A DNA stretch of 7,191 nt from Sphingomonas sp. (GCA_030824725.1 JAPJRE010000204.1:1-7191), one strand, 5' to 3'. Positions 1 through 6,973 are shown, counted from the stretch's first letter. The notes: a model not told the origin generated them from the sequence alone. Program-made: numbers and translations.

Positions 1-1
1 C

Positions 2-907
2 GGCGAGCATATCCTGGGCGAGGACGTACGCCTCGCGATCCGGCACCCGGCCGCCGCCGAGCGCCTGCTCGATCCCGGCGAGGATCATAGCGCGCCGATT
101 CACCTGGTCGGCCTCGGCACGCGCGAGCAGCGCTGGGAAATGCGCGTCAGAACGCTGGAGACCGGCGAGCGCGTCGTCCATCTCGTCGACCGTACCGGCA
201 GCTATACCGCCGATCGGATGCGCGTCGATTTCGTCGCCAATGCCAGCCACGAGCTGCGCACCCCGCTCGCCTCGCTGCTCGGCTATGTCGAGACGCTGGC
301 CGACGGCGCCGGCGAGGAGCCGGAGATCCGCGCCCGCTTCCTCAAGATCATGCACGACGAGGCGCGGCGCATGGACCGGCTGATCAGCGATCTGATCTCG
401 CTCAGCCGAATCGAGGCGGAAAAATATCGCGCGCCGGCCGAGTCGGTGCAGCTCGCCGATCTGATCGGCCAGGTCTGCGTCGAGCTTTCGGGCAGCCCCC
501 GCGCCGCCGATCTGGTCACCGAGATCGAGGCGGTGCCGCCGGTGCGCGGCGACCGGACCCAGCTGAGCCAACTGCTCCACAATCTGATCGGCAATGCGAT
601 GAAATACGGTCGCGCCGGCACGCCGGTCACCGTCTCGCTGCGCAGCGAGGGCGACACGATGGTCCGATTCGCCGTCGCCGACCAGGGCGAAGGGATCGCT
701 GCCGAGCATATTCCGCGGCTGACCGAGCGCTTTTATCGCGTCGATTCGGGACGCAGCCGCTCGCTGGGCGGCACCGGCCTCGGCCTTGCCATCGTCAAGC
801 ATGTCGTCGAGCGTCACCGCGGGCGGTTCGACATCGCGTCGACCGTTGGCGTCGGCACCACCGTCTCGGTACGGCTGCCGATCGAACCCGCTGTCATAAA
901 GGCGTAA
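2..907 (+). CDS. phoR: Phosphate regulon sensor histidine kinase PhoR, C-terminal part (5' end outside window)
   Basis: The kinase phosphorylates PhoB when phosphate is scarce and dephosphorylates it when phosphate is plentiful. The frame is open from base 2, so the ATG at 140 is internal, not the start; 301 residues are visible. Residues 1 to ~66 look like the end of a PAS-type sensor domain. The dimerisation/phosphoacceptor H-box (SHELRTPL) follows, with the phosphorylated His at visible residue 83 (bases 248-250). The ATP-binding domain shows the N-box (HNLIGNAMKYG, Asn194 and Asn198), the G1 box (DQGEGI, 227-232), the F-box (ERFYR, ~242-246) and the G2 box (GGTGLGL, 256-262), so the catalytic part is intact. 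The membrane-anchoring N-terminus expected of PhoR is not in view. Assignment to PhoR rather than another kinase rests on its place directly before pstSCAB-phoU-phoB. Its last codons carry a PhoB site. Confidence 0.95.
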   Translation, partial: GEHILGEDVRLAIRHPAAAERLLDPGEDHSAPIHLVGLGTREQRWEMRVRTLETGERVVHLVDRTGSYTADRMRVDFVANASHELRTPLASLLGYVETLADGAGEEPEIRARFLKIMHDEARRMDRLISDLISLSRIEAEKYRAPAESVQLADLIGQVCVELSGSPRAADLVTEIEAVPPVRGDRTQLSQLLHNLIGNAMKYGRAGTPVTVSLRSEGDTMVRFAVADQGEGIAAEHIPRLTERFYRVDSGRSRSLGGTGLGLAIVKHVVERHRGRFDIASTVGVGTTVSVRLPIEPAVIKA

Positions 908-908
908 C
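891..908 (+). promoter_or_regulatory. Pho box (predicted PhoB binding site) driving pstS and the downstream operon
   Basis: The sequence reads CTGTCAT-AAAG-GCGTAAC. The first half-site matches the known Pho-box half-site CTGTCAT 7 of 7, the 4-nt A-rich spacer matches at 3 positions, and the second half-site matches CTGTCAC/T at 4 of 7, in the standard 11-bp direct-repeat spacing. It ends 81 nt before the pstS start and overlaps the final phoR codons and the TAA stop (905-907). PhoB normally replaces -35 recognition at such sites, with a -10 about 10 bp downstream; I see no convincing -10 hexamer around 918-930. I saw no other good Pho box in the window by eye. Confidence 0.75.
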
Positions 909-978
909 CCGATTGCCGGATGGGGCATCGTGCGGACGAAGGGCACGCCCGCAATCCAATGCAGCAATTCCCGAGGAC

Positions 979-987
979 AGGAGGTGA
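979..987 (+). promoter_or_regulatory. Strong ribosome binding site that fixes the pstS start
   Basis: AGGAGGTGA is a nine-base perfect complement to the 3' end of 16S rRNA (anti-Shine-Dalgarno). The GGAGG core is 5 nt before the ATG at 990. This decides the start in favour of 990 over the in-frame GTG at 930, which has no comparable site and would put 20 polar residues in front of the signal peptide. Confidence 0.9.
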
Positions 988-989
988 CG

Positions 990-2021
990 ATGCTGGGTCG
1001 TCTTGCTCTGATCGCAGTCAGTGCGCTTGCGCTTTCCTCGTGTGACGGCAGCGCCACGCGGAAAATTCGGGTCGTCGGATCGTCGACCGTCTATCCCTTC
1101 ACCACCGCCGTGGCTGAGGCGTTCGTCAACGCCAAGAGCGGCCGCAAGGCGCCCGTCGTCGAGTCGATCGGCAGCGGCGCCGGCATCCGCAGATTCTGCG
1201 AAGGCGTCGGCGCGCAGTTCCCGGACATCGCCAACGCCTCGCGCCGGATGACCCGCAAGGAATATGACCGCTGCCAGGCCGACAAGGTGGGCGAGATCAT
1301 CGAAGTCATCATCGGCCTCGACGGCGTCGCGCTCGCCGAATCGAACCAGGGTCCGAAGCTGCGGCTGAGCAGGAAGGATATCTATCTCGCGCTCGCCGCC
1401 AATCCCGACGGCAAGCCGAACCAGGCCAAGACCTGGAAGGACGTGAACTCGGCGCTGCCGGCGATTCCGATTCTCGTCATGGGCCCGCCCTCCACCAGCG
1501 GTACGCGCGACGCGTTCGTCGAGCTTATGCTCGAGCCCGGCTGCATCGAAGCCTATCCGGAGGCCGAGAAGCTGAAGGCCGCTGCCGACCCCGCGCAATT
1601 CGACATGGCGTGCCGCCGCATCCGCGACGACGGCCCCTATGTTGACAAGGGCGAGAACGACAATCTGATCGTTCAGGGGCTGGCGCAGAACCCCAATGCC
1701 CTCGGCATCTTCGGCTATTCCTATCTCGAGGAAAACCAGCGCCGGCTGCACGGCGTGCCGATCAACGACGTGGCGCCCACCTACGAAACGATCGCCAATG
1801 GCCAATATCCGGGCGCCCGCCCGCTGTACCTCTACGTCAAGAAGCGACACATCAAGGCGGTGCCGGGACTCAAGGACTTCCTGACGCTCTACACGACGAT
1901 GTGGGGGCCGAAGGGACCACTGGTGAAGCGTGGACTGATCACCGTGCCGGACAAGATGCGCGAACGCATGGCCGAGCGCATCGAACTGGAACTTGCGCTC
2001 GATCCGGCCGAGTTGCACTGA
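990..2021 (+). CDS. pstS: Phosphate ABC transporter substrate-binding protein PstS, predicted lipoprotein
   Basis: This is the high-affinity phosphate-binding protein that feeds the PstCAB transporter (343 aa). Residues 1-17 form a signal peptide ending in a lipobox (LSSC), so Cys18 should be lipid-modified; Asp19 at +2 suggests inner-membrane retention by the E. coli rule. The mature chain is a type II periplasmic binding protein of the PstS-like family. Phosphate-contacting loops are recognisable: GSSTVYPFT (30-38), GSGAGIRRF (61-69), the region DIANASRRM (79-87), and STSGTRDAF (168-176), the family's conserved phosphate-binding turn. Four further cysteines (70, 95, 185, 208) could form two disulfides. 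The start is set by the Shine-Dalgarno at 979-987. A PhoB site lies upstream at 891-908, so strong induction under phosphate limitation is expected. A 60-nt gap separates it from pstC. Confidence 0.95.
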   Translation: MLGRLALIAVSALALSSCDGSATRKIRVVGSSTVYPFTTAVAEAFVNAKSGRKAPVVESIGSGAGIRRFCEGVGAQFPDIANASRRMTRKEYDRCQADKVGEIIEVIIGLDGVALAESNQGPKLRLSRKDIYLALAANPDGKPNQAKTWKDVNSALPAIPILVMGPPSTSGTRDAFVELMLEPGCIEAYPEAEKLKAAADPAQFDMACRRIRDDGPYVDKGENDNLIVQGLAQNPNALGIFGYSYLEENQRRLHGVPINDVAPTYETIANGQYPGARPLYLYVKKRHIKAVPGLKDFLTLYTTMWGPKGPLVKRGLITVPDKMRERMAERIELELALDPAELH

Positions 2022-2081
2022 CATGATTTGCATCCGCTCCGGTGTTGCCGGGCAAGGGCACAACGCTGAAGTGGTTGTTCG

Positions 2082-3458
2082 GTGAACGCTTTCGCACTTT
2101 CGTTCCTGATTCTCGGCCTCGGGCTGATCGGCTGGCTGACGGCGCGCGCCCGTGCGATGCGCTTCGATCGCGGCGGGGCCAAGCGGCTGCATTCGCTGCC
2201 GGCGCAGCATGGCTGGTTCGTCGGCATGTGGACGATCCTGCCGCCGCTGCTGTTCCTGGTCGTCTGGTCGGGGATCAGCCCGGGGCTGGTCCGCCAGGCG
2301 GTGCTGCAGAGCCCCGCCGCGGCCGGCCTGTCCGACTTCGCGTTCGAGCGCGACTCGGTGCTCGCCCAGGCGCGGGAAGTGGCGAGGAACCCGTACGAGA
2401 ACGAGGCCGATCCGCTGGCCCGCCAGCTCGCCCCCGTGGTGCGCGCCGCCGGCAGCCGCTATGCCTGGATCGGCAGCGTGACGGCCGCACTGCTCGCCTT
2501 TGCCGGTGCCGCCTTCGCGCTCAGCCGCATCCGCGCCGATTTCCGCGCCCGCTCCAAGGTCGAGCGCACGTTGATGATGGGCCTGCTGGTCGCCTCGCTG
2601 ATCGCGATCTTCACCACCATCGGCATCTTCGTCTCGCTCTTCTGGGAATCGCTGCGCTTCTTCCAGCAGGTACCGATCACCCAGTTCCTGTTCGGTACCC
2701 ATTGGAGCCCGCAGGTAATCGACGCGAAGGATCCCGGCGCCTCGCTCGGCGCGGTGCCGTTGTTCTGGGGCACCTTCTTCATCGGCGCGGTGATCGCGAT
2801 GCTCGTCGCCATCCCGTTCGGGCTGATGAGCGCGGTGTACCTCACCCAATATGCCTCACGGACGACGCGCCGCTGGATGAAGCCGACGCTGGAGATGCTC
2901 GCGGGCGTCCCAACCGTCGTCTATGGCTATTTCGCCGCCCTCACCGTCGCCCCTGCCGTCCGCAAGCTCGCGGTGGCGCTCGGCGATCCCTTCGCCTCCT
3001 CCGAAAGCGCGCTTGCGGCAGGGCTGGTGATGGGCGTGATGATCATCCCGTTCGTCTCCTCGATGGCCGACGATTCGCTCGCCGCGGTGCCGACCGCGAT
3101 GCGCGACGGCAGCCTGGCAATGGGCGCGACGACCAGCGAGACGATCTCGCGCGTACTGGTCCCCGCAGCGCTGCCGGGCGTCGTCGCCGGCGTGCTGCTC
3201 GCGGTCAGCCGCGCGATCGGCGAGACGATGATCGTGGTGATGGCCGCATCGGGCGCCGCGACGATCACGCTCAACCCGCTGCAGAGCGCCACCACCGTCA
3301 CCAAGCAGATCGTCGACCTGCTGACCGGCGAGGCCGAGTTCGACAGCCCCAAGACGCTCGCCGCCTTCGCGCTGGGCCTCACGCTGTTCGTCATCACTCT
3401 GCTGCTCAACATCGTCGCCCTGCGCGTCGTGAAGAAGTATCGCGAAGCCTATGAGTAA
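2082..3458 (+). CDS. pstC: Phosphate ABC transporter permease PstC (long alphaproteobacterial form)
   Basis: This is one of the two inner-membrane channel subunits that move phosphate from PstS into the cytoplasm (458 aa; E. coli PstC is about 319). Hydrophobic segments fall near residues 4-20, 46-65, 128-148, 164-188, 225-254, 274-292, 310-328, 363-391 and 427-450. The C-terminal half (~225-450) is the ABC permease domain, with the EAA-type coupling loop around 341-380 (GSLAMGATTSETI...LPGV...SRAIGET), which contacts PstB. The extra N-terminal ~160 residues, including a probable periplasmic stretch at ~66-125, match the PstC N-terminal extension known from alphaproteobacteria. The start is GTG at 2082; an in-frame TGA at 2067-2069 excludes anything much further upstream, and a later ATG would lose the first membrane helix. 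The ribosome site is weak (GAAG at 2068-2071). It overlaps pstA by 8 nt. Confidence 0.94.
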   Translation: MNAFALSFLILGLGLIGWLTARARAMRFDRGGAKRLHSLPAQHGWFVGMWTILPPLLFLVVWSGISPGLVRQAVLQSPAAAGLSDFAFERDSVLAQAREVARNPYENEADPLARQLAPVVRAAGSRYAWIGSVTAALLAFAGAAFALSRIRADFRARSKVERTLMMGLLVASLIAIFTTIGIFVSLFWESLRFFQQVPITQFLFGTHWSPQVIDAKDPGASLGAVPLFWGTFFIGAVIAMLVAIPFGLMSAVYLTQYASRTTRRWMKPTLEMLAGVPTVVYGYFAALTVAPAVRKLAVALGDPFASSESALAAGLVMGVMIIPFVSSMADDSLAAVPTAMRDGSLAMGATTSETISRVLVPAALPGVVAGVLLAVSRAIGETMIVVMAASGAATITLNPLQSATTVTKQIVDLLTGEAEFDSPKTLAAFALGLTLFVITLLLNIVALRVVKKYREAYE

Positions 3459-4752
3459 GCCCGCCGCCCAAACGGCCGACCGCCGGCCGACCGACTGGAA
3501 GAGCCAGGCGATGCAGAAGCGCATCCGCCGGCGCTATGCCGCCGAGCGCCGCTTCCGCATGCTGGGTGCGGGCGCGGTGATCCTGTCGGCGGCGTTCCTC
3601 GGCTTTCTGCTGCTCACCATGGTGGCGCAGGGCTGGCGTGGTTTCACCGTCACCGAACTGGCGCTGCCGATCGACCTCAAGGCGGACGGGCTCAAGATCG
3701 AGCGCAACCAGCTCGCCACCCCCGCCGCCGATCTCGCGCTGGCGGGCGCGGGTCTGGAAGACGTGGTAGAAAATGCCGCGGCGCGCACCTTCGGCCCCGA
3801 CGGCACCAGCTATCTCGCCCCCAGCGCCTGGCTGGCGGTGCGCAGCGCGGTGAAGCGCGATCCATCGCTGCTCGAACGGCGTGCGACCGTCTACGTCCCC
3901 GCCGCGACCGGCTTCGACCAGGCGCTGGCCGGCGACGGCGATCCGGCGATGGAAGCTGGCGTCGCCCGGCTGACCAAGCAGGGCGCGATCCGTCGCGGAT
4001 TCAACTGGGCCTTCTTCAGCGAGTCCGATTCGACCGATCCGGTCGCGGTCGGCGTATGGGGCGCGCTCAAGGGGTCTTTGCTCACCATGGCGATCACTTT
4101 CCTGATCGCGTTCCCGGTGGGCGTGCTCTCGGCGATCTATCTCGAGGAATATGCGCCGAAGAACCGCTGGACCGACCTGATCGAGGTCTCGATCAACAAT
4201 CTCGCGGCGGTGCCCTCGATCATCTTCGGACTGCTCGGGCTCGCCGTGTTCCTCGGCACCTGGCAGATCGGCGGGCACAGCTTCGGCCCGATGCTGCCGC
4301 GCTCGGCGCCGCTGGTCGGCGGGGTGACGCTGGCGCTGATGATCATGCCCGTCATCGTCATCGCCAGCCGCAACGCGATCAAGGGCGTACCGCCGTCGAT
4401 CCGCGACGCCGCGCTAGGCATCGGCGCGAGCCCGATCCAGGTGGTGTTCCACCACGTCCTGCCGCTGGCGATGCCCGGCATCCTCACCGGTACGATCATC
4501 GGCATGGCCCGCGCGCTCGGCGAGACGGCGCCGCTGCTGCTGATCGGCATGCGCGCCTTCATCGTCACCGCGCCCGGCGGCTTCACCGATCCCTCCACCG
4601 TGCTGCCCGTGCAGATCTTCCTCTGGTCGGATGAGGTCAGCCGCGGCTTCGTCGAGAAGACGAGCGCGGCGATCCTGGTGCTGCTCGCGGTGCTGCTCGC
4701 GATGAACGGGCTCGCCATCTACCTCCGCAACAAGTTCGAGACCCGCTGGTAA
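3451..4752 (+). CDS. pstA: Phosphate ABC transporter permease PstA (long form with N-terminal periplasmic domain)
   Basis: This is the second channel subunit, pairing with PstC (433 aa; E. coli PstA is about 296). A basic cytoplasmic N-terminus (1-36, many Arg/Lys) precedes a first membrane helix (~38-59). Residues ~62-200 form a large soluble, presumably periplasmic region resembling the DUF3333 domain found at the N-terminus of PstA in many proteobacteria. The permease domain (~203-426) has helices near 205-230, 250-270, 289-306, 341-366 and 405-425. The EAA loop at about 319-359 (DAALGIGASPIQVV...LPLAMPG...ARALGET) is the docking site for PstB. The ATG lies inside the end of pstC (8-nt overlap), so translation is probably coupled; no strong Shine-Dalgarno is visible. 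The TAA stop shares its last A with the pstB ATG. Confidence 0.94.
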   Translation: MSKPAAQTADRRPTDWKSQAMQKRIRRRYAAERRFRMLGAGAVILSAAFLGFLLLTMVAQGWRGFTVTELALPIDLKADGLKIERNQLATPAADLALAGAGLEDVVENAAARTFGPDGTSYLAPSAWLAVRSAVKRDPSLLERRATVYVPAATGFDQALAGDGDPAMEAGVARLTKQGAIRRGFNWAFFSESDSTDPVAVGVWGALKGSLLTMAITFLIAFPVGVLSAIYLEEYAPKNRWTDLIEVSINNLAAVPSIIFGLLGLAVFLGTWQIGGHSFGPMLPRSAPLVGGVTLALMIMPVIVIASRNAIKGVPPSIRDAALGIGASPIQVVFHHVLPLAMPGILTGTIIGMARALGETAPLLLIGMRAFIVTAPGGFTDPSTVLPVQIFLWSDEVSRGFVEKTSAAILVLLAVLLAMNGLAIYLRNKFETRW

Positions 4753-5528
4753 TGACCGTCGCCTCCCCCGCTCCCCACAAGATGTCGGCTCGCGGCGTCA
4801 GCGTGTTCTACGGCCAGAAACAGGCCGTGAAGGACGTGTCGATCGACGTCGACATGGACAAGGTCACCGCCTTTATCGGCCCGTCGGGCTGCGGCAAGTC
4901 GACCTTCCTGCGCACCTTCAACCGGATGAACGACACCATCGCCAGTGCGCGCGTCACCGGCGAGATCACGCTGGACGGCGCCGACATCTACGCCGACGAC
5001 ATGGACGTGGTGCAGCTGCGCGCGCGCGTCGGCATGGTGTTCCAGAAGCCGAACCCGTTTCCGAAGTCGATCTTCGAGAACGTCGCCTATGGCCCGCGCA
5101 TCCACGGGCTGGCCGCATCCAAGAGCGACCTCGAAGCGATCGTCGAGCGCTCGCTGAAGCGTGCAGGGCTTTGGGAGGAAGTGAAGGACCGCCTTTCCGA
5201 CAGCGGCACTGCGCTGTCCGGCGGCCAGCAGCAGCGGCTGTGCATCGCCCGCGCGATCGCGGTCGACCCCGAAGTGATCCTGATGGACGAGCCGGCCAGC
5301 GCGCTCGATCCGATCGCCACCGCCAAGATCGAGGAGCTGATCCACGAGCTGCGCGGCCGCTATGCGATCGTGATCGTCACCCACAACATGCAGCAGGCCG
5401 CGCGCGTCTCGCAGCGCACCGCCTTCTTCCATCTCGGCCAGCTGGTCGAATATGGCGAAACCGACAACCTCTTCACCGCCCCCCGCGAGGAGCGGACGAA
5501 GGACTATATCACCGGAAGGTACGGCTGA
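4752..5528 (+). CDS. pstB: Phosphate ABC transporter ATP-binding protein PstB
   Basis: This is the cytoplasmic ATPase that powers phosphate import (258 aa, the usual PstB length). All ABC motifs are intact: Walker A GPSGCGKST (43-51, Lys49), Q-loop Gln98 in VGMVFQKPNPFP, signature LSGGQQQR (155-162), Walker B VILMDEP (175-181, catalytic Glu180), D-loop SALD (183-186) and switch His211. The RTFNRMND stretch after Walker A (54-61) and the QKPNPFPKSIFENVAYGPR segment (98-116) are hallmarks of PstB, which separate it from other importer ATPases. The start is the ATG of TAATG, overlapping the pstA stop by one base, so reinitiation from pstA is likely. It ends in TGATG, which starts phoU the same way. 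Confidence 0.97.
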   Translation: MTVASPAPHKMSARGVSVFYGQKQAVKDVSIDVDMDKVTAFIGPSGCGKSTFLRTFNRMNDTIASARVTGEITLDGADIYADDMDVVQLRARVGMVFQKPNPFPKSIFENVAYGPRIHGLAASKSDLEAIVERSLKRAGLWEEVKDRLSDSGTALSGGQQQRLCIARAIAVDPEVILMDEPASALDPIATAKIEELIHELRGRYAIVIVTHNMQQAARVSQRTAFFHLGQLVEYGETDNLFTAPREERTKDYITGRYG

Positions 5529-6229
5529 TGGCATCGGGCCACGAACATACGGTCAAGGCGTTCGACCAGGACATCAGCCAGCTGCGCGCGCTGATCTCGC
5601 AGATGGGCGGGCTTGCCGAGCAGGCGATCTACGACGCGATGAAGGCGCTGCAGCGCGGCGACGAGGCGCTCGCCAAGACCGTGCGCAAGAAGGACAAGCA
5701 GATCGACGCGATGGAGGCCGAGCTGGAAAAGCTCGTCGTCCGCGTCATCGCCCTGCGCGCGCCGATGGCGGACGACCTGCGCGAAGTGATCGCCGCGCTC
5801 AAGATCGCCGCGGTGATCGAGCGGATCGGCGATTATGCCAAGAACATCGCCAAGCGCGTGCCGATGATCCATGCCGAGGGCGAGGAGCGGATCGAGGCGG
5901 TGTCGATCCTGCCGGCGATGGGCCAGCTCGCCGCCGACATGGTGCGCAACGCGCTCGACGCCTTTTCGGCACGCGATGCCAGGGCGGCGGCCGAGGTCCA
6001 TGCCAGCGACAATGCGCTCGACGATTTCTACGATTCGATCTTCCGCACGCTGGTGACCTTCATGGTCGAGAATCCGCGCACGATCAGCCAGGTCGCGCAC
6101 CTGCTGTTCGTCGCCAAGAATCTGGAGAGGATCGGCGACCACGCAACCAACGTCGCCGAAATGGTCTATTTTGCCGCGACCGGGCACTATCTCGCCGAAG
6201 CGGAAGCCGGCGAAGGCAGCGGGAGCTGA
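5528..6229 (+). CDS. phoU: Phosphate signalling complex protein PhoU
   Basis: PhoU is the cytoplasmic negative regulator linking PstSCAB activity to PhoR, keeping the regulon off in phosphate-rich conditions (233 aa, normal length). The protein is an all-helical tandem repeat: two PhoU domains (~18-105 and ~125-215), each ending in the metal-cluster motif E-R-I-G-D (Glu98-Asp102 in IERIGDYAKNIA; Glu200-Asp204 in LERIGDHATNVAEMVYF). The frame stays open upstream into pstB, but the ATG at 5528 gives the standard N-terminus (ASGHEHTVKAFDQDI) and overlaps the pstB stop by one base (TGATG). A GGAAGGT ribosome site lies at 5514-5520. The C-terminal tail (AEAEAGEGSGS) is short and acidic. The stop codon overlaps the phoB ribosome site. 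Confidence 0.96.
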   Translation: MASGHEHTVKAFDQDISQLRALISQMGGLAEQAIYDAMKALQRGDEALAKTVRKKDKQIDAMEAELEKLVVRVIALRAPMADDLREVIAALKIAAVIERIGDYAKNIAKRVPMIHAEGEERIEAVSILPAMGQLAADMVRNALDAFSARDARAAAEVHASDNALDDFYDSIFRTLVTFMVENPRTISQVAHLLFVAKNLERIGDHATNVAEMVYFAATGHYLAEAEAGEGSGS

Positions 6230-6238
6230 GGGGAACAT

Positions 6239-6931
6239 ATGGCACGGGTCAAGATGCTGCTGGTGGAAGACGATGCCGCGATCGCGGAGCTCGTCACCTG
6301 GCATTTCAAGCGCGAAGACTATGAAGTGAAGCACACCCCCGATGGCGAGGAAGCGCTGCTCCTCGCCAAGGAGGCGACGCCGGACATCGTGCTGCTCGAC
6401 TGGATGGTCGAGGGGCTGTCGGGCATCGAAGTCTGCCGCCGCCTGCGCCGCATGCCGGAAACGGCGAATGTGCCGATCATCATGCTGACCGCGCGCGGCG
6501 AAGAGGAGGATCGCGTCCGCGGACTGGAGACGGGCGCCGACGACTATGTCACCAAGCCCTTCTCGCCGCGCGAGCTGGTCGCCCGCGTCGGCGCGGTGCT
6601 GCGCCGCGTGCGCCCGGCGCTGGCCGGCGAGGCGCTCACCTATTCGGACATCGAGATGGACACGGTGGGCCACAAGGTCCGTCGCGGCGGCGAAGTGATC
6701 CAGCTGGGGCCGACCGAATTCCGCCTGCTCAAGCATTTTCTCGAGCATCCGGGCTGGGTATTCTCGCGCGAGCGGCTGCTCGACGCGGTGTGGGGGCACG
6801 ACAGCGACATCGAATCGCGCACCGTCGACGTCCACATCCGCCGGCTGCGCAAGGCGATCAACAAGGGCAACCGGCCCGACATCATCCGCACGGTCCGCTC
6901 GGCCGGCTACGCGCTCGACGCGGGGAACTGA
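6239..6931 (+). CDS. phoB: Phosphate regulon response regulator PhoB
   Basis: This OmpR/PhoB-type transcription factor is activated by PhoR and binds Pho boxes (230 aa, typical length). The receiver domain (1-~122) has the acidic pocket Glu10/Asp11, phospho-acceptor Asp54 (VLLDW), Thr84 (MLTAR) and Lys106 (TKPFSP), equivalent to E9, D10, D53, T83 and K105 of E. coli PhoB. The winged-helix DNA-binding domain (~133-227) has the recognition-helix segment SRTVDVHIRRLRKAI (193-207) and the wing RTVRSAGYAL (217-226), both characteristic of PhoB. A good ribosome site, GAGGGG (6228-6233), overlaps the phoU stop and lies 5 nt before the ATG; the phoU-phoB gap is 9 nt. It is probably transcribed from the pstS promoter, making PhoB autoactivated. 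The partner kinase PhoR lies at the other end of the cluster. Confidence 0.96.
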   Translation: MARVKMLLVEDDAAIAELVTWHFKREDYEVKHTPDGEEALLLAKEATPDIVLLDWMVEGLSGIEVCRRLRRMPETANVPIIMLTARGEEEDRVRGLETGADDYVTKPFSPRELVARVGAVLRRVRPALAGEALTYSDIEMDTVGHKVRRGGEVIQLGPTEFRLLKHFLEHPGWVFSRERLLDAVWGHDSDIESRTVDVHIRRLRKAINKGNRPDIIRTVRSAGYALDAGN

Positions 6932-6940
6932 GCCTCGGTT

Positions 6941-6973
6941 CGGGGCGCGGCGGCGGTCCGTCGTCGCGCCCCG
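6941..6973 (+). terminator. GC-rich hairpin after phoB, probable operon terminator or 3' end stabiliser
   Basis: The arms 6941-6954 and 6960-6973 pair over 14 positions, 12 Watson-Crick and two G-U, around a 5-nt loop (GGTCC). It starts 9 nt after the phoB stop. The downstream bases (TCTCCCGCTTC) are pyrimidine-rich but not a U-run, so it is not a textbook intrinsic terminator; it could instead stabilise the transcript or work with Rho. The two G-U pairs make it stronger when read in the + direction than on the opposite strand. Confidence 0.6.

Noticed and set aside
140..142. ATG at 140 as the phoR start
   Set aside because: The frame stays open upstream to base 2 with PAS-like sequence, and PhoR needs an N-terminal sensor/membrane part before the H-box, so this Met is internal.
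930..989. GTG at 930 as the pstS start
   Set aside because: It would place 20 polar residues before the signal peptide and lacks a ribosome site; the ATG at 990 has a near-perfect one.
894..2849. 651-codon open frame on the minus strand across pstS and pstC
   Set aside because: It lies wholly opposite two clear genes. Its product is rich in Arg, His, Asp, Glu and Gln with no recognisable domain, as expected for an antisense frame of GC-rich coding DNA where stop codons are rare.
2042..3454. 470-codon + strand frame overlapping pstC
   Set aside because: It is frame-shifted relative to pstC; the product is Arg/Ala/Pro-rich low-complexity sequence, while the pstC frame gives membrane helices and the EAA loop.
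5171..5527. Upstream extension of the phoU frame into pstB
   Set aside because: The extension reads as Arg/Pro-rich shadow of pstB. PhoU homology begins right after the ATG at 5528, which has a ribosome site and a TGATG junction.
5504..6835. 443-codon open frame on the minus strand across phoU and phoB
   Set aside because: It is antisense to two genes with intact motifs. The product is a His/Asp/Arg-rich shadow without domain features.
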